This document shows positions 15,645-24,692 of a stretch of 64,000 nt of DNA, one piece after another. Each line of letters begins with the position of its first letter. Positions within the stretch are counted from its first letter, which is position 1. Under the pieces are notes generated by a model. That model saw only the letters and a list, made by a program, of their open reading frames with translations. It made no database searches and was not told where the DNA came from. The position numbers and the translations under genes were made by a program. This DNA is from Bacteroidales bacterium (GTDB lineage: Bacteria > Bacteroidota > Bacteroidia > Bacteroidales > UBA7332): positions 1 through 64,000 of the forward strand of contig JAQTZA010000014.1 of NCBI GenBank assembly GCA_028687995.1, in the 5' to 3' direction.

Positions 15645-17024
15645 TTATTTCACTCCTTCTGCCAAATTCTTTCCTTGCAAAATGCGATCCGCCATGCCGA
15701 TTCCGTTACGCAAATTGCCGCCAATGTAGAGTCCGGAGTATTGCTTTTCTAAAGCTTCAACCGCTGCAAAGCGTGCCTCGCAGTCGGCTCCATATTGAGG
15801 AATCGCTTCCCGATAACGGAAAATTCGTACTAAATCAGGGTTAAACGACTTCAAGCCCATGATGCTACACATCTCTTTTTTAACGTATTGCAGAATGGCC
15901 TCGTCGCTCAATCCATGAATTTCTGGACGGCGAACACCTCCCATAAAGACGGACAACATCGCTCCACCTTCGGGCGCACGGTTTTTGAGAAATGCCGATG
16001 GAAAAAGCACACCCAGAATGTCGCGTTTTTCTTTGAAAGATATCAATCCACCGAAAGCATCGAGCTCAAATCCATTCCACTGTTTGAAACCGAGCGAAAC
16101 CTGTACCACTTTGGCATAAAGCAAGTTAGTTATTTTATCTAAAGTCGTTTTTTCGACAAACGGCAGCATCATTTCGAGTTCGTGCGCTCCAACTGTTGTA
16201 ATGGCTTGTTTCGCATGAATGCTAATTTCCTCTCCTTGAAAGTTGATACCTTTCACCGTGTAGTGTCCGTTTTCGGGTGTGATGGTCAGGTTGTTGATTC
16301 CGAGAATGAATTTATCGGCTCCGGCAGATTGCTGAAGCGCTTTCATAAAATTGGTCAAACCGCCTTCGACCGAGAAGATGCGGTTGCTCTCTTTCTTCTT
16401 CGGTTTGGGTTGGGTTTTTGCCTTTTCGCGCCCCATCTTGATGGCTCCACCAATAAAGCTACCATATTTTTGCTCCAAGTTATAGAGTTTTGGCAACGCG
16501 AATCGCGGTACAAGGTACGCCGGATCACCTGCATAAACGCCAATGATGAAAGGATCTATCGCATAATCGAGGAAACTGTTTCCCATTCGGCGTTTCACCA
16601 ATTCGGCGAGTGTTTCGTTGGGATTCGTACCTGCTTTGCGGAACGGTTCACCCAAAATGCGAAACTTATCGTAGAGCGTAAACAGCGGCGTGGTAATGCC
16701 TCCCATCAATCCAGATGGTAATGCTTCCCAACGTCCGTCTTTCAACACATAGCGTTTGTTGACTGTGTCGGCAGCTCGTTCGAGCGTGCAGATGTCTTTC
16801 AAATCTTCGAACAACTCTCCCACTGTTTCGTTGCTCATCACGCCTGTGCTGGGGCCTTTCTCGAAGGTAAAACCCTCTTCCGATGCAGTTTGAATTGCTC
16901 CACCTACAAATGGATTGCGGTCAATCACAAGAAAGTTTTTCCCTGCTTTGTTCAGATAATGAGCGGTCGTCAGTCCGGTAAGTCCTGCGCCGATAACGAC
17001 AATGTCAGTTTGTAGTGGGGTCAT
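15645..17024 (-). CDS. hemG: Protoporphyrinogen oxidase (HemG/HemY type)
   Basis: An FAD enzyme that oxidises protoporphyrinogen IX to protoporphyrin IX. The 459-residue protein opens with the dinucleotide fold DIVVIGAGLTGLTTAHYL (residues 7-24) and the FAD ribose site VIDRNPFVGGAI, continues with GFTFEKGPSTGV near residue 55, and closes with the C-terminal FAD motif GNLRNGIGMADRI. These are the marks of the oxygen-dependent HemY-type oxidase, often named hemG in Bacteroidota. It is the last enzyme gene of the minus-strand haem cluster and is separated from hemN by a 15-bp palindrome. Confidence 0.92.
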   Translation of the reverse strand: MTPLQTDIVVIGAGLTGLTTAHYLNKAGKNFLVIDRNPFVGGAIQTASEEGFTFEKGPSTGVMSNETVGELFEDLKDICTLERAADTVNKRYVLKDGRWEALPSGLMGGITTPLFTLYDKFRILGEPFRKAGTNPNETLAELVKRRMGNSFLDYAIDPFIIGVYAGDPAYLVPRFALPKLYNLEQKYGSFIGGAIKMGREKAKTQPKPKKKESNRIFSVEGGLTNFMKALQQSAGADKFILGINNLTITPENGHYTVKGINFQGEEISIHAKQAITTVGAHELEMMLPFVEKTTLDKITNLLYAKVVQVSLGFKQWNGFELDAFGGLISFKEKRDILGVLFPSAFLKNRAPEGGAMLSVFMGGVRRPEIHGLSDEAILQYVKKEMCSIMGLKSFNPDLVRIFRYREAIPQYGADCEARFAAVEALEKQYSGLYIGGNLRNGIGMADRILQGKNLAEGVK

Positions 17025-17044
17025 TTTGTTTGTTTATTATCAAC

Positions 17045-17077
17045 AAACCTAACAGGTTTTTGAAACCTGTTAGGTTT
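17045..17077. repeat. 15-bp perfect palindrome between hemN and hemG
   Basis: Arms 17045-17059 and 17063-17077 (AAACCTAACAGGTTT and its complement) enclose three bases. It could fold in the hemN-hemG transcript. The sequence type is a common intergenic repeat in Bacteroidota, so a specific terminator role is uncertain. Confidence 0.7.
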
Positions 17078-17090
17078 AGTATTTGCAATT

Positions 17091-18470
17091 TTACACCGTT
17101 TTCGAATACCTCATTGCTGTTTTTGTCTCAACCAAAAGCGGATCGAATAGCATCGCCACATTGCGCAGCACAAATTTTCCTTCAGATAGAATGGTCAGTT
17201 GCCCGTCGTTCCAATCTACGAGTTTATCTTCCATAAACTGTTGTAAATCTGATGATTTAAATCCGGTGATATGAATCAATTCATCGTATTCCAAGTGAAG
17301 ATTTTTGGCAATCTGTTTCAAATCAATGTAGTGATTACACATCAACTCTTCGATGACCGAGCGGCAGATTTTATCGCGCTGTGTCAAGATATAACCTTTT
17401 TCAGGTGCGATGCTTTTTTGCTCAATCGTTTCGACATATTTCACCGTATCTTTCACGTTTTGGATGTAAGCGCCATCGAGCTGCGTGATGGATGTAGAGC
17501 CAAACGCATAGACTTGTCCTGTATGCGATTGGGTGCAGTAGCCCATAAAGTTGCGGTGCAGCGTTCGGTCGCTAAGTGCCTGAGCCATTTCGTCTTCTGG
17601 TCGGGCAAAGTGGTCGAGTCCGATGGCTGTGTAGCCAGATTCGGTCATCAACTGAAATGCGCGGTCAAACATCGACAGCTTCGAAGTAGCATCGGGAATG
17701 CCGTGCTCTTCCAACTTCTTTTGCGCCTCTTTCACCCACGGCACGTGAGCATAAGAGAAGGTGACGATGCGATGTGGAGCAATTTCTATGGCCTCGCGAA
17801 TGGTTTCTGCAAAGCTATCGACCGTTTGTCCGGGCAATCCATACACGAAGTCGAGGTTCACATGAATGCCCTTGCTTTTCAGGTAATCAACGACCTCCTT
17901 TATGGGTAATTTTGATGTCCGACGGTTGATAATGTCGAGCACTTTGTGGCTAAAGTCTTGTATTCCGATGCTGATGCGATTGAATCCCAACGCTGCAAGT
18001 TCGTCCATTTGGCGGTGCGTAAGGTGTGCCGGATTGCACTCCATCGCAATATCGGCTCCTTCTGCAAATATGAAATGTTTGCGTACCAAATCCATCACTT
18101 GCTTAATCAAATCGAGTGACACAGAGTTGGGTGTTCCACCTCCCCAATGTATTTGCGTCACAGGGCGCGATTTATCGATGTGAATAGCAACGGCTTCGAA
18201 CTCCGCTTTCATAGCTTCGAAATAGCGGTCGATAAAAGTTTTCGTACGTGTCAACTCCGTGTTGCAACCACAGAAGTGGCACAACTGTGGACAAAAGGGC
18301 ACGTGGAAATAAAACGATACGTTCTGCGGTTGTTGCGAGTTCGACAGTTTCAACTGGTTGATGTATTCTTCGTCTGAGAAGCCTGCTTGGAAGAAGTTCG
18401 CCGGAGGATAGCTCGTGTAGCGAGGTCCCGGCTTATCGTATTTTTTGATTATATCTGGTTGTATGAGCAT
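17091..18470 (-). CDS. hemN: Oxygen-independent coproporphyrinogen III oxidase
   Basis: A radical-SAM enzyme that decarboxylates coproporphyrinogen III to protoporphyrinogen IX without oxygen. The 459-residue length fits true HemN. The iron-sulfur motif is C-PQL-C-HF-C-GC (CxxxCxxC plus the extra cysteine seen in HemN), at about residues 60-68. It is followed by the SAM-contact segment IHWGGGTPNSVS, with GIQDFSHKVLDIINR and the C-terminal HemN domain downstream. Together with a flavin-dependent HemG this implies porphyrin synthesis that works at low oxygen. Confidence 0.95.
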   Translation of the reverse strand: MLIQPDIIKKYDKPGPRYTSYPPANFFQAGFSDEEYINQLKLSNSQQPQNVSFYFHVPFCPQLCHFCGCNTELTRTKTFIDRYFEAMKAEFEAVAIHIDKSRPVTQIHWGGGTPNSVSLDLIKQVMDLVRKHFIFAEGADIAMECNPAHLTHRQMDELAALGFNRISIGIQDFSHKVLDIINRRTSKLPIKEVVDYLKSKGIHVNLDFVYGLPGQTVDSFAETIREAIEIAPHRIVTFSYAHVPWVKEAQKKLEEHGIPDATSKLSMFDRAFQLMTESGYTAIGLDHFARPEDEMAQALSDRTLHRNFMGYCTQSHTGQVYAFGSTSITQLDGAYIQNVKDTVKYVETIEQKSIAPEKGYILTQRDKICRSVIEELMCNHYIDLKQIAKNLHLEYDELIHITGFKSSDLQQFMEDKLVDWNDGQLTILSEGKFVLRNVAMLFDPLLVETKTAMRYSKTV

Positions 18471-18480
18471 AATTTTATTT

Positions 18481-18776
18481 TTAATTGAACGCTAAGAAGC
18501 GAAGACGCAAAGTAAATTTTACCGCAGAGTTCGCAAAGGAAAATTCGCAGAGAAACGCAAAGTTAATTCATCACTAAAATTGGTTGCTTTTCGAATGATA
18601 AATTCTTCGCGTGTTTGCACTTTTTCGTTTAAGTTTAATTGAATGCAAAGTAAAACAATTATTCTGATAAAAGAGTTTTACCGCAATATTCGCAAAGATA
18701 AAAACGCAAAGAAACGCAAAGTTAATTCGTCATTTTACTTGCGTTTCTTTGGGATATCTTAGCGCTCTTTGTGGTT
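18481..18776. repeat. Intergenic CGCAAAG/CGCAGAG repeats between hemE and hemN
   Basis: Related units recur here: ACGCAAAGTAAATTTTACCGC, TTCGCAGAGAAACGCAAAG (18546-18564) and AAAACGCAAAGAAACGCAAAG (18701-18721). These belong to a dispersed Bacteroidota intergenic repeat type. No gene is seen in the 304-base gap. Confidence 0.5.
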
Positions 18777-19812
18777 AAATGTTTCGCCCCCAGTCCACTC
18801 GTTTCACCCAATTGGACAAAAACTTGGCGTTTTCGTAAGGCAATCCAGGCATAAATCCGTGACCGAGGTTAAGAATCCAGTTTTGATTGTTTTTACCGAA
18901 CTCGATGTAAGGCTGCAAGCGTTTCTCGATTTCCTCTTGCGAAGCGTAAAGCAAGCGTGGGTCGATGTTCCCTTGCAATCCGATAGCAGGATGCACCAAT
19001 TTACGTGCCATTTCGAGCGGTGTTTGCCAGTCGATGCTCAGATAGTCGCAATCTTCGGGCTTAATGGCGGTGATGCCCGCTCCAATTCCTTTGGGGAAGA
19101 AAATAAACGGCACATTCTTCTCGCGCACCACTTTGGCAATGCGTTTCACCGACGGCATAAACAGCTCTTGATACAAATCGAACGGCAATAGGCCAGCGTG
19201 CGTATCGAACAGTTGGAAAACGTCCACCCCATGCGCCATTTGCCCTTCAATATAGGTGATGGTCAAGTCCGTCACAATGTCAATCAACTGCTTCGTCTCT
19301 TCGGGTTTTTCGTATATGAAACGAATCGCATCAGGAAAATCGCCTTTTCTACCCAATCCTTGCAACATAAAAAGCAAAACGGTGAGCGGCGCACCGCAAA
19401 ACCCAATCAGCGGTGTGTTTTCGGGACGCGTGCGGATGATTTCATCAATTACGTCGTAGATATAGTTCAATTTCGATGGGTCTGGATGCAATCCCTCCAA
19501 TGGATTTTCGCGAAACGCCAATGGATTTTCGAAAACGGGACCCGTTTCGATAAAATCCAATCCCATTCCGAGTGCATGAGGTATCACCAAGATGTCTGAA
19601 AACAAGATTGCGGCATCCACGCTCAAATCATAAATCGGGAGCAGTGTCACTTCGGCTGCCACCGATGGCTTCTGCATCATCTGCCAGAAGGTGTAGTTTT
19701 CTTTGATTTTCAAATAGTTCGGAAGTACACGTCCTGCTTGGCGCATATACCAAAATGGGGGTCGTTCGGTGCGCTCTCCGCGCAATGTCTTGAGTAATAT
19801 TGAGTTTTGCAT
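18775..19812 (-). CDS. hemE: Uroporphyrinogen decarboxylase
   Basis: Removes four carboxyl groups from uroporphyrinogen III to give coproporphyrinogen III. The 345-residue protein has the N-terminal signature RTPxW-type segment RTERPPFWYMRQAGRVLP, with the substrate-binding arginines, at about residues 14-31. It also has ILFSDILVIPHALGMGL with the catalytic aspartate region, and IGFCGAPLTVL. Length and motifs are standard. It lies 19 bases downstream of the TPM gene and upstream of hemN. Confidence 0.96.
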   Translation of the reverse strand: MQNSILLKTLRGERTERPPFWYMRQAGRVLPNYLKIKENYTFWQMMQKPSVAAEVTLLPIYDLSVDAAILFSDILVIPHALGMGLDFIETGPVFENPLAFRENPLEGLHPDPSKLNYIYDVIDEIIRTRPENTPLIGFCGAPLTVLLFMLQGLGRKGDFPDAIRFIYEKPEETKQLIDIVTDLTITYIEGQMAHGVDVFQLFDTHAGLLPFDLYQELFMPSVKRIAKVVREKNVPFIFFPKGIGAGITAIKPEDCDYLSIDWQTPLEMARKLVHPAIGLQGNIDPRLLYASQEEIEKRLQPYIEFGKNNQNWILNLGHGFMPGLPYENAKFLSNWVKRVDWGRNI

Positions 19813-19831
19813 TGATTTATTTTCTGTTTAT

Positions 19832-20560
19832 TTAATTATCTATTTTATTTTGAATTCCATCTATTCCGTTGATTACAGCTTGATAATAATCTTCATTTTT
19901 AAATTCTGGGATTAAAATATCTCTGATTATTTCAGAACTTTCTTCATTGGTAAGGCGATTTCTAATTTTTTCGTTTGTTACAATCTGTACTAATCGCATT
20001 TTGGAACTAAAAACGATTGTCACACCACCCTCTTTAGTCAACCGTCCTATCTCCCACTTATTAGATTGATGGATCGCAAATTCTTTTAAATTCGAATAAG
20101 GATACAAATCATCCAGTGAAACGAATAGCAGCTCTATTTTATTTTTCAATCTAAAATTTTTCACTTTAACCGAAATGCTATCAACTTGTTGCTGTGTAAA
20201 TAAGTTCTCAATATCTACTATTGAAGACAAAGGTAGCAATGTTGAATTTCCGAGTTTACCTTGCAAACAACCTTTATTCAGTTCTCTAAACAATTTATAG
20301 GTTACAACATTTATCTGGTTTTTAACGTCTTTTCTATTCGTATCAAGTAAAGAAATCAGATTTTTCTGAATTTCCGAAGTGATTATATTCACCTCACTCA
20401 AACTAAGTTCTTTAGAATTTTGGTCTATTTGATGTGATTCACAAATTGATTTTGCAACACGATCTATTTCTTGAGCATTTATGTTGTCAAGAGTAAACCA
20501 AAATAAGCTCAAAATCAGTAAGAAATATAAGTTGAAAATATTTACAAGACGCAAATTCAT
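19832..20560 (-). CDS. TPM-domain protein inside the haem cluster
   Basis: The start MNLRLVNIF (20560) is preferred; a longer frame begins at 20593 but would almost abut hemL. The roughly 242-residue product has an N-terminal hydrophobic segment ending near NINAQ (likely a signal peptide), a variable helical region, and a C-terminal TPM domain (VDIENLFTQQQVDSISVKVK ... IELLFVSLDDL ... KEGGVTIVFSSKMRLVQIVT). TPM proteins act in the cell envelope and some are acid phosphatases. Why one lies between hemL and hemE is unclear; it has no known haem role. Confidence 0.72.
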   Translation of the reverse strand: MNLRLVNIFNLYFLLILSLFWFTLDNINAQEIDRVAKSICESHQIDQNSKELSLSEVNIITSEIQKNLISLLDTNRKDVKNQINVVTYKLFRELNKGCLQGKLGNSTLLPLSSIVDIENLFTQQQVDSISVKVKNFRLKNKIELLFVSLDDLYPYSNLKEFAIHQSNKWEIGRLTKEGGVTIVFSSKMRLVQIVTNEKIRNRLTNEESSEIIRDILIPEFKNEDYYQAVINGIDGIQNKIDN

Positions 20561-20594
20561 ACTTCTAAATAGAGTTACCAAAATTAAATTCAAT

Positions 20595-21887
20595 TTAAAT
20601 CATCCCCATCGCCTCTTTCGCCGCATCCACTGTCTTATCAATATCTTCATCCGTATGTGCAAACGAAACGAAACCTGCCTCGAACTGCGACGGAGCCAGA
20701 TAGATGCCACTATCGAGCGACATTTTGAAAAACTTGGTAAAACGAGCCGTGTCGCACGTCATCACGTCGTCGAACGAATTCACCTCGCTTTTTTCGGTGA
20801 AGAACAACGTGAACATCGACCCTACCCGATTCACAATGGCCTTCACTCCGGTTTCGGCAATCGCTTTTTCGAGTCCGGCTTGCAATCTTGCCGATTTTTC
20901 TTCGAGAATTTGATAAAAATCGGGAGTTTCATCCAGAATTTTCAACATCGTAAGTCCAGCAGCCATGGCCAATGGATTTCCCGACAACGTTCCTGCTTGA
21001 TAGACTGGCCCTTTCGGAGCCAATTGATCCATAATCTCTTGCTTGCCGCCATACGCCCCCACAGGAAGCCCGCCACCTATAATTTTGCCGAATGTCGTCA
21101 TATCAGGTACGATGCCCAAGATTTCTTGCGCTCCTCCTTTTGCAAGACGGAATCCGGTCATTACTTCGTCGAAGATCAGCACTGCACCGTATTGTGTGCA
21201 AAGTTGGCGCACGCCTTGTATAAATTCTTTTGAGGGAACGACCACTCCCATATTTCCGGTAATAGGTTCAATAATGAGAGCGGCAATCTGGTTGCTGTAC
21301 TCCTTAAACAATGCCTCCACCGATGCCAAATCGTTGTATTTCGCAGTCAATGTGCTTTTAGCAGTACCTGCTGTTACGCCAGGCGAATCGGGTGTGCCGA
21401 GCGTCAACACGCCCGAACCAGCTTTAATCAGAAAGCTGTCGTTGTGGCCGTGGTAACATCCTTCGAACTTTACCACTATTTCGCGGCCGGTATATCCTCT
21501 AGCCAAGCGCAGTGCACTCATTGTGGCTTCCGTACCCGAGTTTACCATCCGAACCATGTCGATAGACGGCACCATCTTTTTGATTTGCAATGCCATTTCT
21601 GTTTCTAGCAATGTTGGTGCACCATAACTCGTACCGAGCTCTGCCGTTTGCTGAATGGCCTTGATCACTTCTGGATGTGCATGTCCGAGTATCATTGGTC
21701 CCCACGAACCCACATAGTCGATGTACTCGTTCCCATCGATGTCGGTCACCTTATCGCCCTTGGCAGATGCAATAAAGAGCGGGTCTCCACCCACTCCTCT
21801 GAAAGAACGCACCGGAGAATTTACCCCTCCGGGAATATGTTGCTTTGCTTCGCCAAAAGCGGCGACACTTTTATCGTAATTTTTCAT
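20595..21887 (-). CDS. hemL: Glutamate-1-semialdehyde 2,1-aminomutase
   Basis: A PLP enzyme that converts glutamate-1-semialdehyde to 5-aminolevulinate, the second step of the C5 pathway. The start MKNYDKS at 21887 is used; MTMK two codons upstream is equally possible. The protein of about 430 residues has [10 protein letters not shown] near the N-terminus, [19 protein letters not shown] (cofactor phosphate site), the aspartate in [10 protein letters not shown], and the PLP lysine in [18 protein letters not shown]. These are diagnostic of HemL over other class III aminotransferases. Confidence 0.95.
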   Translation of the reverse strand: MKNYDKSVAAFGEAKQHIPGGVNSPVRSFRGVGGDPLFIASAKGDKVTDIDGNEYIDYVGSWGPMILGHAHPEVIKAIQQTAELGTSYGAPTLLETEMALQIKKMVPSIDMVRMVNSGTEATMSALRLARGYTGREIVVKFEGCYHGHNDSFLIKAGSGVLTLGTPDSPGVTAGTAKSTLTAKYNDLASVEALFKEYSNQIAALIIEPITGNMGVVVPSKEFIQGVRQLCTQYGAVLIFDEVMTGFRLAKGGAQEILGIVPDMTTFGKIIGGGLPVGAYGGKQEIMDQLAPKGPVYQAGTLSGNPLAMAAGLTMLKILDETPDFYQILEEKSARLQAGLEKAIAETGVKAIVNRVGSMFTLFFTEKSEVNSFDDVMTCDTARFTKFFKMSLDSGIYLAPSQFEAGFVSFAHTDEDIDKTVDAAKEAMGMI

Positions 21888-21968
21888 TGTCAATATTTTA
21901 TTTTCCGCAGATTTCGCGGATTACGCAGATTTGTAATTGGCAAATTAGCATATTTACACATTAGCACA

Positions 21969-22937
21969 TTACAGATCACCCAAAACGTCCTGCGCGTGAT
22001 ACGTTATGATAATATCCGAGCCTGCCCGTTTGATGGAAGTCAATATTTCGTGGGTGATGCGTTTCTCATCAATCCAACCGTTTGCCGCTGCGGCTTTCAC
22101 CATCGAAAACTCGCCACTCACATTGTATGCAGCCACCGGAATATTGAAGTTCGTTTTCACCCGTTGGATCACATCGAGGTAACTCAATGCAGGTTTCACC
22201 ATCACGATGTCTGCTCCCTCTTCGATATCGAGTGCCACTTCACGCAACGCTTCGTTCGTATTCGCAGGATCCATCTGATAGGTTTTGCGGTCGCCAAACT
22301 GAGGCGCGCTCTCGGCTGCTTCGCGGAAAGGTCCGTAGAATGCAGACGCATACTTCGCAGAATAGGCCATAATCGGCGTGTTGTGGAAATGATGCTCGTC
22401 CAGTGCTCGGCGAATGGCTCCCACCCGTCCGTCCATCATATCGCTTGGAGCAACCATGTCAACGCCTTCTTGCGCAAGCGAAACCGATTGTTTAGCCAAG
22501 GTAATCAACGTCAAATCGTTGTCCACATCTCCGTTTACAATCGTGCCACAATGTCCGTGCGAAGTGTATTCGCAGTTGCAAATGTCGGCAATCAAATACA
22601 AATCGGGCAACTCTTTTTTTAAAGCACGAACCGCTTTCTGCACGATGCCATTGTGTTCACATGCCACCAGACCGTGCACATCTTTGTGCTCGGGAATTCC
22701 GAACAACAGAACTGACTCCAATCCCATTCCGTAAAGCTCTTTGCAACGCTCCACCAACAAATCAACCGACAACTGAGAGTTCCCAGGCATCGACTTGATG
22801 GGATTATTCACATTCGTTCCCGGACAAACAAACAACGGCATCACAAGGTCGTGACGCGTAAGGATTGTTTCGCGAACCATATTTCGCAAAACCGGCGACT
22901 GGCGCAAACGGCGCAAACGTGTAGTTGGAAATGCCAT
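21969..22937 (-). CDS. hemB: Delta-aminolevulinic acid dehydratase (porphobilinogen synthase)
   Basis: Condenses two 5-aminolevulinates to porphobilinogen. The 322-residue protein shows the cysteine- and histidine-containing metal segment [15 protein letters not shown] (about residues 117-131), [12 protein letters not shown], the first lysine-site region [15 protein letters not shown] and the second Schiff-base lysine in [10 protein letters not shown], then [10 protein letters not shown]. The cysteine-bearing site suggests a zinc-dependent enzyme. It sits 18 bases after hemD. Confidence 0.96.
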   Translation of the reverse strand: MAFPTTRLRRLRQSPVLRNMVRETILTRHDLVMPLFVCPGTNVNNPIKSMPGNSQLSVDLLVERCKELYGMGLESVLLFGIPEHKDVHGLVACEHNGIVQKAVRALKKELPDLYLIADICNCEYTSHGHCGTIVNGDVDNDLTLITLAKQSVSLAQEGVDMVAPSDMMDGRVGAIRRALDEHHFHNTPIMAYSAKYASAFYGPFREAAESAPQFGDRKTYQMDPANTNEALREVALDIEEGADIVMVKPALSYLDVIQRVKTNFNIPVAAYNVSGEFSMVKAAAANGWIDEKRITHEILTSIKRAGSDIIITYHAQDVLGDL

Positions 22938-22955
22938 ATTTTATTCAATTAAAAA

Positions 22956-23720
22956 TTACGAGTTAGATTTCCTCAATATTGCTTCGAAAATTCCTTGAGC
23001 GTTGGCCATCGAAGCCGTAACCACAGGATTCATCTTAAATTGCTGAATTTCAGCAGTTGTTGTACTTCCGATTGAAGCCAATCTCAATCGTGAAACGTCT
23101 ATTTTATCTTCTAATAAAACCAACAAATTGCGAAAAGCCGAAGGACTTGTCAGGATAATCATCTCGTATTGATCTTTTATAATTGCCTCCAAAGCTTCTT
23201 CGTTAAACTCTGTTGGCATCACCGTCCGATAGACATCCAATCGAGTGTATTCCACTTTGCCTTTGAGTGCATTCTCTAATGTTTGACGAGCTAAATTCCC
23301 CAGACAGAGCAAGATCTGTTCGTTTGGCTTAATTTGCTGTTGAAATGCTTTTGCAAGCTCTTCACCCGTATTACCTGGATTGACGAATGTCGCTTCGTGT
23401 CCAAACTTGAGCAATTCATCAGCTGTTTTTTTACCTACAACTGCAATTTTAATGTGAATCGGCAGCAAATAATTTCCGTTGATCGACTCCATCTTATCGA
23501 AAAAGTAACGCACGCCATTCACACTCGTAAACACCAACCAATGGTACATCCAAATAGTATGGAGAAGTTCAGTTTTTTTATAATTCCACTCCTCTTCCTC
23601 AATCGCTATCGTGGGTAATGACAGCACTTTAGCACCCTCTGCGCTCAACAATAGTTCTAGCGATGCTGCCTGCTCTTTTGGTCGGGTGGAAATGTATATT
23701 TTGTTTTGCAACGATTGCAT
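22956..23720 (-). CDS. hemD: Uroporphyrinogen-III synthase
   Basis: Cyclises hydroxymethylbilane to uroporphyrinogen III with inversion of ring D. HemD sequences vary widely, so the call rests on length (254 residues), the two-domain Rossmann-like pattern (IYISTRPKEQAASLELLL at the start, WLVFTSVNGVRYF near residue 60, MIILTSPSAFRNLL near 190, then LASIGSTTTAEI) and position: five bases after hemC and 18 before hemB. No frameshift seen. Confidence 0.88.
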   Translation of the reverse strand: MQSLQNKIYISTRPKEQAASLELLLSAEGAKVLSLPTIAIEEEEWNYKKTELLHTIWMYHWLVFTSVNGVRYFFDKMESINGNYLLPIHIKIAVVGKKTADELLKFGHEATFVNPGNTGEELAKAFQQQIKPNEQILLCLGNLARQTLENALKGKVEYTRLDVYRTVMPTEFNEEALEAIIKDQYEMIILTSPSAFRNLLVLLEDKIDVSRLRLASIGSTTTAEIQQFKMNPVVTASMANAQGIFEAILRKSNS

Positions 23721-23725
23721 TTGTA

Positions 23726-24649
23726 TTAGCTTCTTATCTCATCTAAAATCTTGTCAGCACCTTCGCTTATCATGCTGTTTGCCAATGCAATACCGAGCAT
23801 ACGTGCATCTTCCGCTTCACCTTTTATAGATTGCTTGATACTCCGTTTTCCATCCACAGAAGCTACAAAACCGTGTAACTCCATTTCTGAACCCTTACGA
23901 CTTGAGTAGCATCCTACTGGCACTTGACAACCACCTTGCAAATGCGCTAAAAATGCACGCTCGGCGATAGCGCTTAACAATGTATCTGGATGATTGATTT
24001 TGGACAAAATCTCTTCCGTTTCGAGGTCATTTTCACGAATTTCGATAGCTATAATTCCCTGACTAACAGCAGGCGTAATTTGATTTGGTTCAATGATTTC
24101 TGTAATATATCGATCGAGCCCCAATCGTTGCAATCCAGCAGCAGCCATTATCATGGCATCACAGTAGCCTTCCTCCATCCGTTTAAGGCGAGTATTCACA
24201 TTTCCACGAATGTCTTTGAGTGTTACTTCTGGTGAAACTTGCAGCAATCCTGCCTGACGACGCAAACTTGAAGTGGCAACTACATCTCCAGCACCTAAAT
24301 CGGCTAGTTTCTTGCCTTGACGGCTTACCAATGCATCACGGTATTCTCCGCGTTCGAGCACTGCGCCCAGTTTCAATCCTTCGGGCAGTGTCGTAGGTAA
24401 ATCTTTCAGACTATGTACGGCAATATCGACTGAATTATCCAATAAGGCATTTTCTATCTCTTTCGTAAACAATCCTTTATCGCCAATTTTAGAAAGTGAT
24501 ACATCAAGTATTTTGTCTCCTTTCGTTTTGATGATTACAATCTCTACCGTTAATTCGGGATGTGCTTTTTCAAGCAAAGATTTAACTTTTTCTGCCTGAT
24601 ATAGAGCTAATTGACTCCCACGAGTCCCAATTCTTATTATTTGCGTCAT
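23726..24649 (-). CDS. hemC: Hydroxymethylbilane synthase (porphobilinogen deaminase)
   Basis: Polymerises four porphobilinogens into hydroxymethylbilane on a covalently bound dipyrromethane cofactor. The 307-residue protein has IRIGTRGSQLALYQA (residues 5-19), VHSLKDLPT with the active-site lysine and aspartate, VATSSLRRQAGLL and IRGNVNTRL (arginine carboxylate clamps), and the cofactor cysteine in LQGGCQVPVG near residue 240. Length and motifs are standard. Confidence 0.96.
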   Translation of the reverse strand: MTQIIRIGTRGSQLALYQAEKVKSLLEKAHPELTVEIVIIKTKGDKILDVSLSKIGDKGLFTKEIENALLDNSVDIAVHSLKDLPTTLPEGLKLGAVLERGEYRDALVSRQGKKLADLGAGDVVATSSLRRQAGLLQVSPEVTLKDIRGNVNTRLKRMEEGYCDAMIMAAAGLQRLGLDRYITEIIEPNQITPAVSQGIIAIEIRENDLETEEILSKINHPDTLLSAIAERAFLAHLQGGCQVPVGCYSSRKGSEMELHGFVASVDGKRSIKQSIKGEAEDARMLGIALANSMISEGADKILDEIRS

Positions 24650-24692
24650 AAAATTTTTATGGAATAAAAGTAGTAAAATTCAGATTGATATT

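Noticed and set aside
16182..16721. A 179-codon plus-strand open frame opposite hemG
   Set aside because: It lies fully inside hemG on the other strand, has no family resemblance, and is an expected shadow in GC-richer coding DNA.
17271..17909. A 212-codon plus-strand frame opposite hemN
   Set aside because: Shadow of hemN: its sequence simply mirrors the conserved HemN codons and it has no upstream signal.
18481..18776. Possible CRISPR-like repeats between hemE and hemN
   Set aside because: The units are short, irregularly spaced and lack uniform spacers; they match dispersed intergenic repeats, and no cas genes are near.
21648..22622. A 324-codon plus-strand frame opposite hemB and hemL
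   Set aside because: It spans two well-supported minus-strand genes and has a His/Arg/Cys-rich composition typical of antisense shadows.
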